This document shows, in pieces, positions 40,714 through 51,719 of a stretch of DNA of 54,656 bases. Numbering within the stretch: position 1 is the stretch's first letter; each line of letters opens with the position of its first letter. The stretch is taken from NCBI GenBank assembly GCA_003427395.1, contig BFEA01000053.1, forward strand, positions 3,293,174 to 3,347,829. The letters run 5' to 3'. The translations under genes were made by a program, and so were the position numbers. The notes below the pieces were generated by a model. The model was not told where the DNA came from. It did not search any database and worked only from the letters and a program-made list of their open reading frames with translations. Source of the stretch: Chara braunii (Eukaryota; Streptophyta; Charophyceae; Charales; Characeae).

Positions 40714-43553
40714 CTTAACTGTTTGCAGATCCAAGAGTTGCGGATGAGCATACCACTTCAGGCCTGCATCTTTGTCCGGATCGTAGCGGATGTAGACGTC
40801 CCTAGTTGTAATTCTGTTGGGTCCCGACACCACAAATGTTGTGGCCTGTGCCCCCGGCGGCAGAGAGTCCACAATGTGTGATTCCAGCTGCATCTGCATG
40901 ATTCCTACCGCTGCGTCGGTTTGGCAATTCTGCGGTTCCGCCCAAAAGGAGGACCAGCATTGTAAGGTGGCGCCCTCTTGCCTGCCGTTCCCGGATGGAG
41001 ACAGACCCACCTCCCATTTCCCATTCCTTTTACGCACCGGGATTAGCAATGACGCTGCGGCCTTTATCCTGCCCTTGTTCAATGACATGTCTAAGCTTTC
41101 GTCTGCGTACCAGATCCAGCGGTATGTTTTCCTCCGGGTCCGGGGGTGCCGGGTCAGAGGGTGGGCCGGGCGGTTGCGCGGTCTCCTCGGTCTGTTTTTG
41201 TTCACCTTCCATCCCTGGCCCGTTTGCGGTAGCTGATTGAGGCGTCTGGAACCGTGAAAAAACTATAGACGCCAGTCTATGCCACGCATCCGCCCAGCTC
41301 ACACCTGTCGGGAGTCCGTTTTCTAGCACACTTCTTAACGAGGGGCTTGTGTCCAGCACTGGGAACAGGTACATATATGTTCTATCCCAAAAGTCATCTG
41401 TGAGGAGACCATATTTGGCTTTCAGGTTGGCCATCAACCAGTCTGCTATAGCTACCAACTTCTGTTCAATCGGAAGGTCCTGAGGCGGTCCCCCCCCCCC
41501 CCCCTGTCTCCTCCCCCCGTTCTGGAGATAGCCCCTTCGGCAATGCAGCGGTGCTTTCCGGGAGGGGGTCGATCTCCATTGGTTCAAAACCAAAGGCCTC
41601 AGCCACTGCCGTGTGTTCGGACTGTGGCTCTGCATCTGTTGTTTCCATTGCGTGCCCATTCCCCCCATCCTGAGACCTATCCCCTTCCATCCGAATCTCC
41701 ACCTGTCCCATCGTTTCCCCGTCGGGATCCCCCTCCATCTGCATCTCCATCTGTTCCGTTGTTTCCTCACTTAATCTTTCGGGCTGAGTCTCCTGTCTCA
41801 ACGGGATTCCCACCCCTTCTTTGTCCTTTGAGCAGCTCGCCACTCCCTTATTCTCCACCAGCCGTGTCTGTCCCAGTAAGGGGGGGGGTTCCCAGGTCCG
41901 AGATATATTGGCCAGCCACCGGACCTAGGTCCTTTCCGTTTCTTTTGTCCGGGACGGGCTCCTTATGTTCCAGCCCACGTGCCTGTCCTGGCCGGTCTGG
42001 CCGGTCCCCTCCCGGGTGCTCTTCTTGTTTAAGCTGGTTGTTCTGGACCCAGGTCTCCTTGCCCCTCTTCCTTCCCACTGTCTCCCACTCTGCATTTCCT
42101 CGGTTCTCCTGTGGATCTGACTCTACCACCTGCATCCTGTCCTCCACTTTCTCCTCCACTGATGCGGGGGGGACCCATGTGTTTGGGGGCGCGAATCCCA
42201 GTCCGGCTCCCCTGATTTTTCCCACACCCACCCCACCGGTGCTCCGTCCTTTGTTGGGTCTTCGACATAAACCCATCCCCCGTGGCCCGGGTCCACCACA
42301 CGCCATTGGGTTACCTTGATCGGGTCTCTCAGTAGTCGCCCGGTCGGTCGGGCCCGTTTCTGCGGGTGGAGCGGGCAAACATACTCCGTCCTTAGGTGTC
42401 CGTATGCCCTGCATTTGTAGCACCATGGTCGCATCTTATGGGCGGTATGAATCATATATTATTTTCCCCCTATTCGGTAGGGGATCACGTCATCAAGGGA
42501 GAAAGGTTGGCCCTGGGGAAAGTCCAGGGCCAGCATCAGGTAATCGTCTCTTTTGGCTACGAAAGAGGGGAGGGGATCAATGAAGGCTACTATATCGTAC
42601 ATCATCCCAAGGTCGTACACGAAGGCCCCCTGAATTTCGACTGGGATATGGCGAAGCTCCACCCAGTAGTAATCTTGCATCAGTTGAGCCCTCCTCTCCT
42701 CCGACCCCACTCGGTGTTGCGGCACCCATGCATGTATCCGTACTTCCGAACGCTCGCAGCGTAGACGCTTTCAGGCATCAATCACCTTTTTATCAGATTC
42801 GTACATGCATAACACTGTGAACAATGAATTCGTGACAGGTTGGATAAAAAACTGGTCCCTGGCCAGATCAGCACTGCCTTTGAGGGTCTCCAATCGCCGG
42901 CCAATCCACTGGGTTTTATCATTGACCGACTTGAAGGCGGCATCATCATGGAACACCCAGTTGTTGGCGTGTTTCATGTAGATTTCGTCCCTTCCGGCAA
43001 TACCGCTGTTCGACAGGGTTTTGACCATGACCTTCTTCCCCCCTTGTGTCACCACTTTGGTTTCTGACGGAATCAGGAGTTTGGACCAAAAAAAGGCACG
43101 GGCCAGCGGTATTCCATCCAAAGGGATGTCCAAGTTCCCGGTTCGTGGCCCATCCTGCCCTCGATGGATTGTGAGCGTCTGTCCGTTAGACGGGTTCTTG
43201 AGTTTGTCTGCCCAAGTGGGTTACCCCGGGTGTTTCGCCTGATCCCTGGGTAGAGGGGGGGCCGGGGACAGGTTCTGGAGTTTGTCTGCCCAAGAGGAAT
43301 TCTCAGGGTGGTGTTTTTCATGATCCCTGGGCGGAGGAGGGGCTTCTGCCTGATGATGTTGTGTGCCACGCGCCTCCGCTTCCTTCTCCTCCTCCGTGAG
43401 AACCCCTCTGTCTTCGTTGTGTATAGTGTGGGTCTGGTGGGACCATCTCCTATGGCGAAGGTGCTGGTCAGCTGGGTGTCTCATTGCCCCGCTGTAAAAG
43501 AGCATCGAGTCCAAACGTTTATGCGCACGCTGCTCCCTGTTTAACATTCGCAT
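40714..43553 (-). pseudogene. LINE-A ORF1
   Basis: ATG-proximal sequence at 43553 reads NREQRAHKRLDSMLFYSGAM. It is followed, across several breaks, by IYMKHANNWVFHDDAAFK, LFTVLCMYESDKKVID, YYWVELRHIPVEIQGAFV and the DUF4283-like end. Stops lie at 43221-43223, 42771-42773 and TAA 42459-42461. The zinc knuckle CYKCRAYGHLRTEYVC (C-x2-C-x4-H-x6-C) matches LINE-B. Further on come LPIEQKLVAIADWLM, GATLQCWSSFWAEPQNCQ and RDVYIRYDPDKDAG, up to LLDLQTVK at 40714, where LINE-B was inserted. The frame visible below 40714 belongs to the LINE-B 5' UTR. Confidence 0.78.
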
Positions 43554-44730
43554 GCTGGTGGATTTCTCGTAACTATTTTTGGTTGTTTGTTTGCTATTGT
43601 GGTCCAGTTTTTTGTTTTGCCTTTTATTCTGGTCTTATTTTTGTTTTTTCTTCTTCCATAGTTTCCGTCGTTTGTTCTTGGTTCCGATTTGTTTATTCTC
43701 GTTTCGTCTTCGTCCCTTCTCTGTTCCGTCGTCGTTCCTTCTTCGTCCCAGGTTTCATTCACATCCCTGGCAGTGCTCCGCCACAATCCTGGCTCTCTCC
43801 CGACTACCCCTACTCTTCCTCGCACCACCCTCCTTCCGTTCCTAACCTTTCGTAGCCTTTCACACTTTCTCCCCCCGTTTGCACTGATTGCTCGTCTTGT
43901 CCCCCGATCTCTCCCACAATCCTAGTCTCCGCTCCAAGCCCCAGGATGCTTTGCCACTCCATCTCGCCCCAGTCGGGGTTGTGTTGCGAACCCCGCTGTC
44001 CCTTTCCCATCCCGTTCTGTTTGTACCCTTCACCCCGTTGTCCTCGTCGCCCGCCGTTCTTGATCCATCCTACTTGCTTGTCTTGCCCCCTCATCCCCCA
44101 CAATCCTCCCGTCTGTCGCGCCAGACCCCCCAAATGTTTAGCCCCTCATTCTCATCCCAGCTGACGCCGTGTAACGAACCTCACTTTCCCCTACCCATTG
44201 TCATTCGGTTTGTAGCCACTTACCCGTTTTCCTTGTAGGGCGTTGTTCGCGGTCCGGGTTGCACCTTGCACTTGCCTGTTCCAGTCGTCGCTGCTTCGCG
44301 TTGTTAGCAAATCGTTCTCCGCGGCTGTTCTTGTTGCACGCTACTCTTGGTGTCCCAGTCCTCCCTGCTTCGCGTCGTTAGTAAGTCGGTCGCCGTGGCT
44401 ATTCTTGTTGCACCGCATCTCGGTTGACCGTGTCACCTGTTGTCCCCGATCTGTATTGCCTCCTTTCTCCCGTGTCTCCGTTGTCGGGTACTATTCCACG
44501 CCAAGTTCGATGACGAATTCTTTGTGGCTGTGTGTATGGCTTGCCCCATCCGGGGTCCACGCACAACCGATTCGCCTTTTCCGGTCCCTGCTACCTCGCG
44601 TCAAGCCGATCGCCGCTGACCAGCTATGGTGGCTGCTCGCTTCGCCAGCTTCGGCGCGATTTCACCTGGCTGCGTCATCACCCCGCAGTTGCGTCCCGCG
44701 ACAGTTCGGCGCTACCGACGCGGTGGGATA
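43554..44730 (-). repeat. LINE-A 5' UTR
   Basis: This is a T/C-rich plus strand without a gene. Poly-T-like runs at 43600-43660 adjoin ORF1, as in LINE-B. A direct repeat with CTGCTTCGCGT(T/C)GTTAG occurs at 44291 and 44368, about 77 bp apart, both followed by a GTTCTTGTTGCAC or ATTCTTGTTGCAC word. CCGATTCGCC at 44568 also occurs at the LINE-B 5' end (40699). The overlapping frames on both strands have no motifs. Confidence 0.6.
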
Positions 44731-46891
44731 CGATACTACCACTATTACTGCTGAAGGGAGGTCTCTAGGGTATGCACAGTCGACTTTTTATTGTTGTTGT
44801 TCAGTGCCTCATGAGACTGAAGGGACGTCTCGTGAGAAATGTCTGTCCTATTGTCTGGGGCATAGACTGTCTGACTGAGGGCTTGATATGTTTGTTTGAC
44901 TGTCCGTGCCTGGGGTTTTTTGCTCTAACCTAAGATGCGTTGATTGTTGAGGCTAGCCAAAGCCTTACCGCAGTAGGTTGCAATTTGGCGCGGTCGGCAG
45001 GTCCCCAACTCGAGCGTCAAATTCCGTAATTGACTGAGGCTAAGACTCCGCGCGCTGGCCAGTGAGGTTTGCCAGAGTTTGTAACCGTAGTTAGATCGGG
45101 TCCTACGTTCAAAAATCTGGGCGGGGCAGCCAGCGCCCTAGGCCAAAAATTGGTGGGTGAGCCGGTCCCCGACCGCAGTGGTCAAATCTGGGTACGGGAC
45201 AATTGGACTGATGGGAGGTCTACTGTCATGGGGTGACTAAACCCGCTATAGCCTGGGTGTCCCGGCGTGAGGTGCGGCAAAGGGTCACCATGCTCGAGTA
45301 GTGGGTATGGTGGTCCTGACCTGGAGGCAGGTTAAAGGGGTTGTCAAGACAAATGGTCTGATTAATCCTGGCCTGAGGCGGGCCGAATGAGGGTTGTACT
45401 GCTGACAGGAGGTCTGCACACTCCTGGCCAGTGGTGGGCCAAAACCAAGGCAATCAATAATTATTGGGTGTGAGAGACTGTTCACATTATTTATTATTCT
45501 ATTATGGGTTTTTATTTTATTTATTCTATTCAATTATTGCTTGATGACTGCTTGTCAGGGAGGGTATGTTGGAAACATGCTTGGTGGTTTGTGAACTGGT
45601 TGTTTTGCAGGCTCATGCAGGCTTACATGAAGTTCCTTGAACAGAGAAAAGAGAAGGGGTTTGGTATCCCTTTTCCCTATCTGAGAAGTTGAGGAGACGT
45701 CTCACTCAGATCTGAGAAAGAGAACGGGGTTTGGTATCCCCTTTGGTTGCTTGAGAAGTTGAGAAGACGTCTCACTCAAGCCAAAGAACAAGAAAAAGGG
45801 TTTGGTATGCCTCACCCTTGATACTGCTGACAACGAGTGTCCACAGTGCTATCGCCGGATTGATGATATCCTTGGAAACACTATCAAAAGTAGGAGGCGA
45901 GGTAACTTCTTCAGTGAAAAGGTCAAAGAGAAATTCGGACTTCAAGACAATAAAAGTCAAGGTCAAATTGCAGATGAGAAAATTGAGAAGTAATCCTTCT
46001 TAAATTTTATTTTGTGGCCGACAAAGTGACCTGGTTAACGAGGAACCTGCATCCCCAGCTTCAGGGTATTCAAACTCTTAAGCCAGGGACGCTATGAGAT
46101 ATGGAATGGACTGAGAAATTAAGAAAAGGGAACACTCAGAAATGCAAGATGTAAAATATAATCATGAATTCTATCTAGAGCAAAGCGAAAAGACAAAAAA
46201 TGCAGCAGAGAGTGCAACTACTGAGCTGGGGCAGAGAGGGAGCCATGCATGGAATAGAGGGTGAAGGCACATGCACTAATGCCTTGCTTGCCACGAGGGT
46301 GGTAGGTACTCTAGGGGAGTATGGAGGGGAGGAAGCGTTGGGTGCGTTGTAACGCGCCTCATATTTCTTTTGATAGTATTCCATGCTCGTTGGGGATGAA
46401 GTTCTCTGGTACCACCCAGCGAATGAGTGGCGAGGGTAGGCCCTTGAGTGGGTCTCATACCCGAATCTCTCTTCTTCCTCCTCGTTTGAGCTAATATGCC
46501 TTTTGGCACGTGGTGCAGGCTCCTCTGGAGCCTTACCTCTTCTTCCACCTCTCCCTCTTCCCTATCCCCGGCCTGCTTCAGGCATGATGAAAAGAGGGAA
46601 GGATACATTACGACAAAGGCTAAGACCGAGAAAGAGCGCACTATCAAGGAAGAAAGAAAAAAGTAGTTGCGCAAGATCGCTCTGTATCGCAGCACAACGG
46701 GAAAAGAGAGTGTGCTACCATGCACCACAGCGAGTGTGGGAAGGTTGACAACGCAAATTTGCTATGAGAACTCCACGACCGGATTGTTGTGAGAACGACT
46801 GAGTACGCCCTTGGTTGTCGCAGTTTTATACCGATTGCTTGCCTCGTTTTGGCCCAACAGGGATACTGGGCGGGGGTTTGGTATCATGTCG
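44731..46891. other. Unassigned stretch between LINE-A and repeat X copy B
   Basis: No gene is recognised. Between 44880 and 45470 GGTC/GGCC-rich words recur irregularly. A 70-bp tandem repeat is listed separately. The frame 45802-45993 (DNECPQCYRRIDDILG) is short and has one Cys-x2-Cys but nothing more. A minus-strand frame at 46276-46728 has biased Arg/Pro composition and no motif. It may be an unrecognised transposon remnant. Confidence 0.45.
45629..45815. repeat. 70-bp tandem repeat with GACGTC palindrome
   Basis: The words TTGGTATCCC (45661 and 45731) and TTGGTATGCC (45802) mark units of 70-71 bp. Each unit includes GAGAAGTTGAG(G/A)AGACGTCTCACTCA. In the first unit GAGACGTCTC (45694-45703) is a perfect 10-base palindrome. 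About 2.5 units are present. Confidence 0.75.
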
Positions 46892-47919
46892 GAGAGCGCG
46901 GTGTCCCGACCCTCCGCTGCGTATTGGACATCAACTCATCTACCTCCGCTGTGTACCAGGCGTCCGCTCACTCCCCGCAGTGCACCAAGCCTTTTAGCCT
47001 ACAGATATTTGGCAGGCTCAGTACTTAGTTGTGTTGCGACCAGGGTCCGCTCAGGGATGGGACTATGAAAAGACTAGCGTGGTGTGCGTTGTGGCCCTCT
47101 CTAAATGGGTTACAGGATACATGTAGAGTGATGCAGTCGCTGTCGGGGCAAAGAAAGGACCGAGGGAGGAAGAAGACCCTCCACAGGTATCAGGCATACC
47201 GTGTTTCTGGACCTCTGTATTGTACCAGGCGCGTCCGCTTCTTAGTAGTGTGCCACGTTGACTCTCCGTCGACCTACTCAGGCTTGGTGCGCTGCAGTAC
47301 TGCTGAGCACTGTCGGTCGCAGGGACGCGAGGGTAGGGAGGTCGGCGCATATGTCCTCTATCGCGCATCAATCCCTTTTTCACAGATTAACGGTAGTGTG
47401 CATAAGCCAGTCGGTCGCAATCAAGTAAGGAGTGAAAGTTAGAAAAAGAAAAGGGAAAATTTAAAGAAAAGAAAAGGGGAAAACGAGGAAAAGTCCCACA
47501 GCAGCTCTGCAACCTGATTATGCACGGGTACCCATCAAGGATGGTTCGACGACCTCTTACGAGGAAGGGGGTGATCTGCTTATATCCTGATTATGGGACC
47601 GTCGCTCGCCTGGTCTGCTATCTTTGGGTTGCGCTCCTGTAGTAACCGTCGAGAGTCATACCAATTTTAGTAATTATTACATTAAAAAAGAAGGGGAGAG
47701 TATTAAAGAATTTAACACTCTCTATTCAGTACGCAGAGGTTGCGACCTCTAGAAAATTTTATAAGAAAGCAACAAATGGGCCATTTAGTTACAGGCTTGT
47801 CGGTGGGTGTCAAGCACGCTCCCGCAGTCCGAGAGTCGAGACACTGGTCTTGGCTAGCTGCTTGATAGTACCTCGCCTACGTCGTGAGTTGACAGGCAAA
47901 GGCTACATGCTATTCGGAA

Positions 47920-48410
47920 TTGGCAGCCTGGTACTGTATCCAGTCTATTCAAGGGAGAATCGGCTATGACTGTTGGAACCTGATAACACGTTGGTCCCCG
48001 ATGTCCAGGGAGGGCCCCTGGATTATCACTATTCTGAACTACGACGGGGGAGACGAGGTGAAGTTAAAGGTCAACGTGGAAGAGGCGAGAGAGGAGGAGA
48101 TGGGAGACAACCTGAAACTATGGGTTGCGGTCACAGAGGCAGAAAACAACGTGAAAAAAAGGTGTCGAAGGGATGGGGTCACGTCGGAGATGTAGGTAAG
48201 AATCATGTATCATGAGGTGGAGACCTCCACTGATACGGTGGAGCGTGAATAGCAGCATCTAGACCGTGATTCTGAGGCTGAGAGTGAGGCCAGTGATCTA
48301 GCGACGGAGACTCAGTCCTGGCATGAACTGGAACAGCGGAGGCGAGATCGCCTGCCGGCTGGGCCTATAGAAAGCGGCCCGGAGGCCAACTCACAACGAC
48401 GACAAGACTG
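47920..48410 (+). pseudogene. X copy B island 1
   Basis: This is one frame of 91 codons to a TAG at 48193-48195, then same-frame continuation with EVETSTDTVERE and an acidic Ser/Glu/Arg-rich stretch. It corresponds to 4214-4736 in copy A, which has about 30 extra bases after RIGY. The B copy shows the intended continuous order QYIQ-type start, RWSPMSRE, GGDEVKLKVNV. Family unknown; possibly Gag-like. Confidence 0.45.
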
Positions 48411-49494
48411 AGAGGGCTAGGCAGTTACAAAACAGGGACGCCCGCGAGTCACATTCAAGAACGAGAGAGGAGAGGCTCATGGGTCTACGCGTGTCGACGG
48501 GTCTCTGAAAGAGAGAAAAAAACGACTATAGGGGCATGGGCAAGGGCGATAGAGAGAGAGATAGGGAGACCAGACAAGCGTGTTCAAGGACAGTAGACGT
48601 CGCTGTTGATGTCAAGACCTCCCTTGCATAGAGCGCATTCGCAACCCCTGAACAAAGTCAGTAACACTGTGTCTGCCAAACCGAGAAGATCACAAGAAAG
48701 CTAACGGGGCTTTTGCTGTGTGACTGCGTGAAAGAGTGTTCATGCTCGAGCCCAAGCGAGAACGCTACGCCTGAGTATGTGGTTGGGGTCACCCTCCTCT
48801 TTGAATGACCCATCTCGCCAGTCTTTGCAGGCCGCAACACAATCAGTTTCGCCAAATTATCGTGGGGAACCGAAGGGGGTTAGTGATACAAAACAATAAT
48901 AATAGACATAAGATGTCAGCATGCTCGATGGCCAGTGCACCCATAAGCTGGTGGCCTGCATGAGAAAGACTAAAGAGGCTCTGGTAAGATGGGGTTACAC
49001 GAGGCGAGGGAGTACGCAATGAGAGTGGTGACGTGAGAGTGCGACAGGAAAGCGACGTGTCGGTAGCTGGAGTCAGGTGAGAGAGAGAGGGATAACTTTG
49101 TCCACAACTCTTCGGTTGAGGACTAGCCCCTCAGCATTAGTCCTGATAATGCAGGCGGGGTCGTAGGGTGCACACCTCCACAAAGGGTTGTGTCCAGCGG
49201 CGTGCAAGGGAGAGTTGCCGACAAGAAGGGAAGAGGGAGTATTCTCAATCACTTGTGCATGGCTCTCGTCTCTTGCTAGTGGCTTTGGAGCGAAGGGCGT
49301 AGGCCGTCTTATGTCTCCTGTTGTATGCAGGATCTGTGTTACCCTCGCCACCGCGTGGGGCTGCACCAAGGGAGTACCTTATGACAGTTGAGAGATGAGT
49401 ACTCATATTCAGAGGCTGATGACGTTTCATTGTGATGTAATCAGCGCTAACTCGTCACCGTCGATTGAGCCGGAGGTCGTCCCTGCTAGCATGA

Positions 49495-49713
49495 ATGACA
49501 TTAGTCATCAATGGGGAGGAGGACCGAGATTCTGCACGCGGCACTGAAAATGATCTGAACGTCTATGACGCTGAAGTCACTGTACGTTGTAGGCGACTAT
49601 TCAGGCTCGAGTTTGACTATTCTCCTTTGAGCGTCCCCAGTGGGATCACATTTCGGATATCACGAAGTGACTGGGTGATAAAAAACGAAGTTTGCAAGAT
49701 GGTGAGCGATTAA
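49495..49713 (+). pseudogene. X copy B island 2
   Basis: The frame has VINGEEDRDSARGTENDLNVYD and FRLEFDYSPLSVP, homologous to 5629-5838. Replacements relative to copy A are mostly conservative. An extra A in the run near 49683 gives a different end (NEVCKMVSD) from copy A. Confidence 0.42.
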
Positions 49714-49913
49714 TGTATGAGGGGGTCTATCTGATGGGAAACCTAGTCTCTAGAATTGAGACTCTGGTGGTGACAATGCCCAGGATTGAGCTGCTCATAT
49801 AAGGAATTTCTTTATCCACTCTGACTTATCCTCTCTCTCACCTCCCTCTCGCCAAGACGCCTGGGAAAAATCCTTGTATGACTAGTCCTTATTAGTTAAA
49901 TTTTAGGCTTTAA

Positions 49914-50206
49914 TTGGCAAGCCTTGAGGGTATCAATCAATCATGTTTGGACAATCAGCGTGAATTAAAGAAAACAGGGCAGGATGATTGCAGGGGCTCA
50001 TTGGACTTCGAATACAAACCTGATTCTTGTTTGTCCATCTGTCCATGGTCAATGAGTCGAAGGCGGTCTGTTTTAGGGAAGATTACCCACCTACTGGCTA
50101 AATATCTGCATGACGGTGACTGAACAACAATTATTCTGACCGGCATTCAAGGCCCAAAGAGTACTTGTGGTTTGCTTAACGTTGCCTCTACTAGGTTAAC
50201 CGAGAA
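49914..50206 (+). pseudogene. X copy B island 3
   Basis: The frame includes SLEGINQSCLDNQRELKKTG, ICPWSMSRRRSVLGKI and LTGIQGPKS. A TGA near 50121-50123 stands at the Trp codon present in copy A. The homology with 6060-6335 continues to GAGAA at 50202-50206, the left border of the B-specific segment. Confidence 0.42.
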
Positions 50207-51491
50207 CGTTGTTCTCAGAAGAAGGCCTTATGCGCGAACCAGTGGGAATACTGCCCAATATAGCAATTCTAACCTCGATCTGATTATAAGAATGGTCCTT
50301 TAACGATCCAGTCAGACTTATTCGTCCTAAATCTAGCTATTGCCCATGCACCTCTCTGAGTGGTTCTAAAGTAATGCCTTATTTTCCTTTCTGAGTAGAG
50401 ATAGCTTCGCCATCAGAGAATAAACGAAGCACCGGTACCGTGACAAATAGAGTGGTACTCAGGCCGAACCTGTTTTGAGCTGTGAATTACAGTGTGTCTT
50501 GATACGGTTTCATGGAAAGCAGTGGCCAACATGATGGATAAGGCGAGGTCGGTTGTCATACAGAATCTGTTCCACTCCGGGGCGACGTCGCCTCTGTAGA
50601 TAGCCTCGGATTGTGCTCTGGGTAAGCGTGCTGGAGTGATCCTTTGGGTTTTGCAAGTTGTTGGCGTTTATCTAATTCTGAATGGCACCCTGCAGTGCAA
50701 GCGGGTAAATGTGTTTGGCGGCAACTCACTCCATAAACTCGAGAACCATGGTCGAGCTATCCTTTAATCTATGAGGACATAGATCTTGACTTGAGACACC
50801 TTATACTCCATTCAAAACGCATTTGCTCTGTCTGTACTGGTTAACGAATGCGGATGAGGCAATACTAAGCCCATTGATGCCTGTGTAAATGAATGAGGTG
50901 GTACTGAGGCCACTAACGCCTGTGTTGTGAATGATCCTGGTTAATGCTTATCATCAATGCATACTACAATGCGCCTGAACATTAGTTACGGAGGGTGAAA
51001 ATCGATGAACGTGAGGGATTCCTTGTTGGGCGTCATAGAGAAAATGCGTCAGCAGCGGGTGTTCACGCTTGCCGCAGCAAAGATAAAAGATCAATGTGCA
51101 GCGTGCTAACGACCTCTGCGTGATTCTCGTGACAAGTGGTGGGAAAGTTGTTGACTACTCGTCGAGTTCGGGTTAGACAAAATAAGGACCAACTGATTGT
51201 TGTGAGCCTATACCAGAAGAGGAATACTAGAATGGGTTAGCGGGACCCGCATGCTGTAGTAAATTAAACAGGGCTCATACATGTTGACAGCTGAACTCAT
51301 TGACTCCAGACTGTTGAGTTATTGAGCTCTTTGATGAGACCAAATTCGGAAGACCTCAAAGTTGTGCATTCAATAGCCACTTAAAGCCCGACTTGACACC
51401 CATACCAGTTGGTGGATGCATTGGGTCATCAACAACAATATCATTGGAATTCGGTGCCAGACAGCCGTTGGCAGGGCATGAGAGTTCTATT
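50207..51491. other. 1285-bp segment present only in X copy B, flanked by GAGAA
   Basis: Relative to copy A this stretch is extra. GAGAA occurs once in A (6331-6335) but on both sides here (50202-50206 and 51492-51496). That is the footprint either of an insertion with a 5-bp target duplication or of a deletion in A across a 5-bp microhomology. The left border forms the inverted repeat GAGAAC-GTT-GTTCTC. No TG...CA ends, inverted termini or coding motif are visible, and no gene is seen inside. Confidence 0.7.
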
Positions 51492-51719
51492 GAGAATCTA
51501 GTTTAAAAATCAGTGTGGATCCTTTTAAATGGCTTAGGGTGAACACTAACGACTTTCACTCTTTCCTTTTGGGGTAGTACCTGATAGCACCCCATACTGC
51601 GCCTGAATAAACATAGGGACCAGTAACACCTTGCGACGCAAGTCGAGAGAATTGACAACAGTTTTCAACAGGACATTGTGTTGATTGGGAAGCGCACTAA
51701 CTCATCGTTTAGTATCCTT

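Larger units (their letters stand above)
40714..44730 (-). mobile_element. LINE-A, 5' part (5' UTR and ORF1)
   Basis: This is the upstream part of the LINE split by LINE-B. It contains the 5' UTR (43554 to about 44730), where the outer end shares the GGTAGCGC...CGCAACTGCGG context with the LINE-B 5' end. Most of ORF1 follows. The outer limit is approximate, because no unique boundary or target duplication was found. Confidence 0.75.
46892..51719 (+). repeat. Repeat X, copy B (interrupted)
   Basis: This is the second copy of X, in the same orientation as 2839-6615 and 44 kb away. The three reading-frame islands recur at 47920-48410, 49495-49713 and 49914-50206. It has an extra 1285 bp (50207-51491) and lacks the copy A segment 3465-3830. 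It ends abruptly at ATCCTT before the LTR at 51720, in the middle of sequence that continues in copy A. A block at 49150-49345 is also specific to B. Confidence 0.85.

Noticed and set aside
41543-42319. Plus-strand frame of 258 codons
   Set aside because: It is antisense to LINE-A ORF1, which has recognisable DUF4283-like and zinc-knuckle sequence; the composition is low-complexity.
44243-44878. Plus-strand frame of 211 codons at the right end of LINE-A
   Set aside because: It overlaps the LINE-A 5' UTR and its 77-bp repeat, and no motif was found.
46276-46728. 150-codon minus-strand frame as a gene
   Set aside because: It has no recognisable domain, biased Arg/Pro/Ser content, and no support from a second copy.
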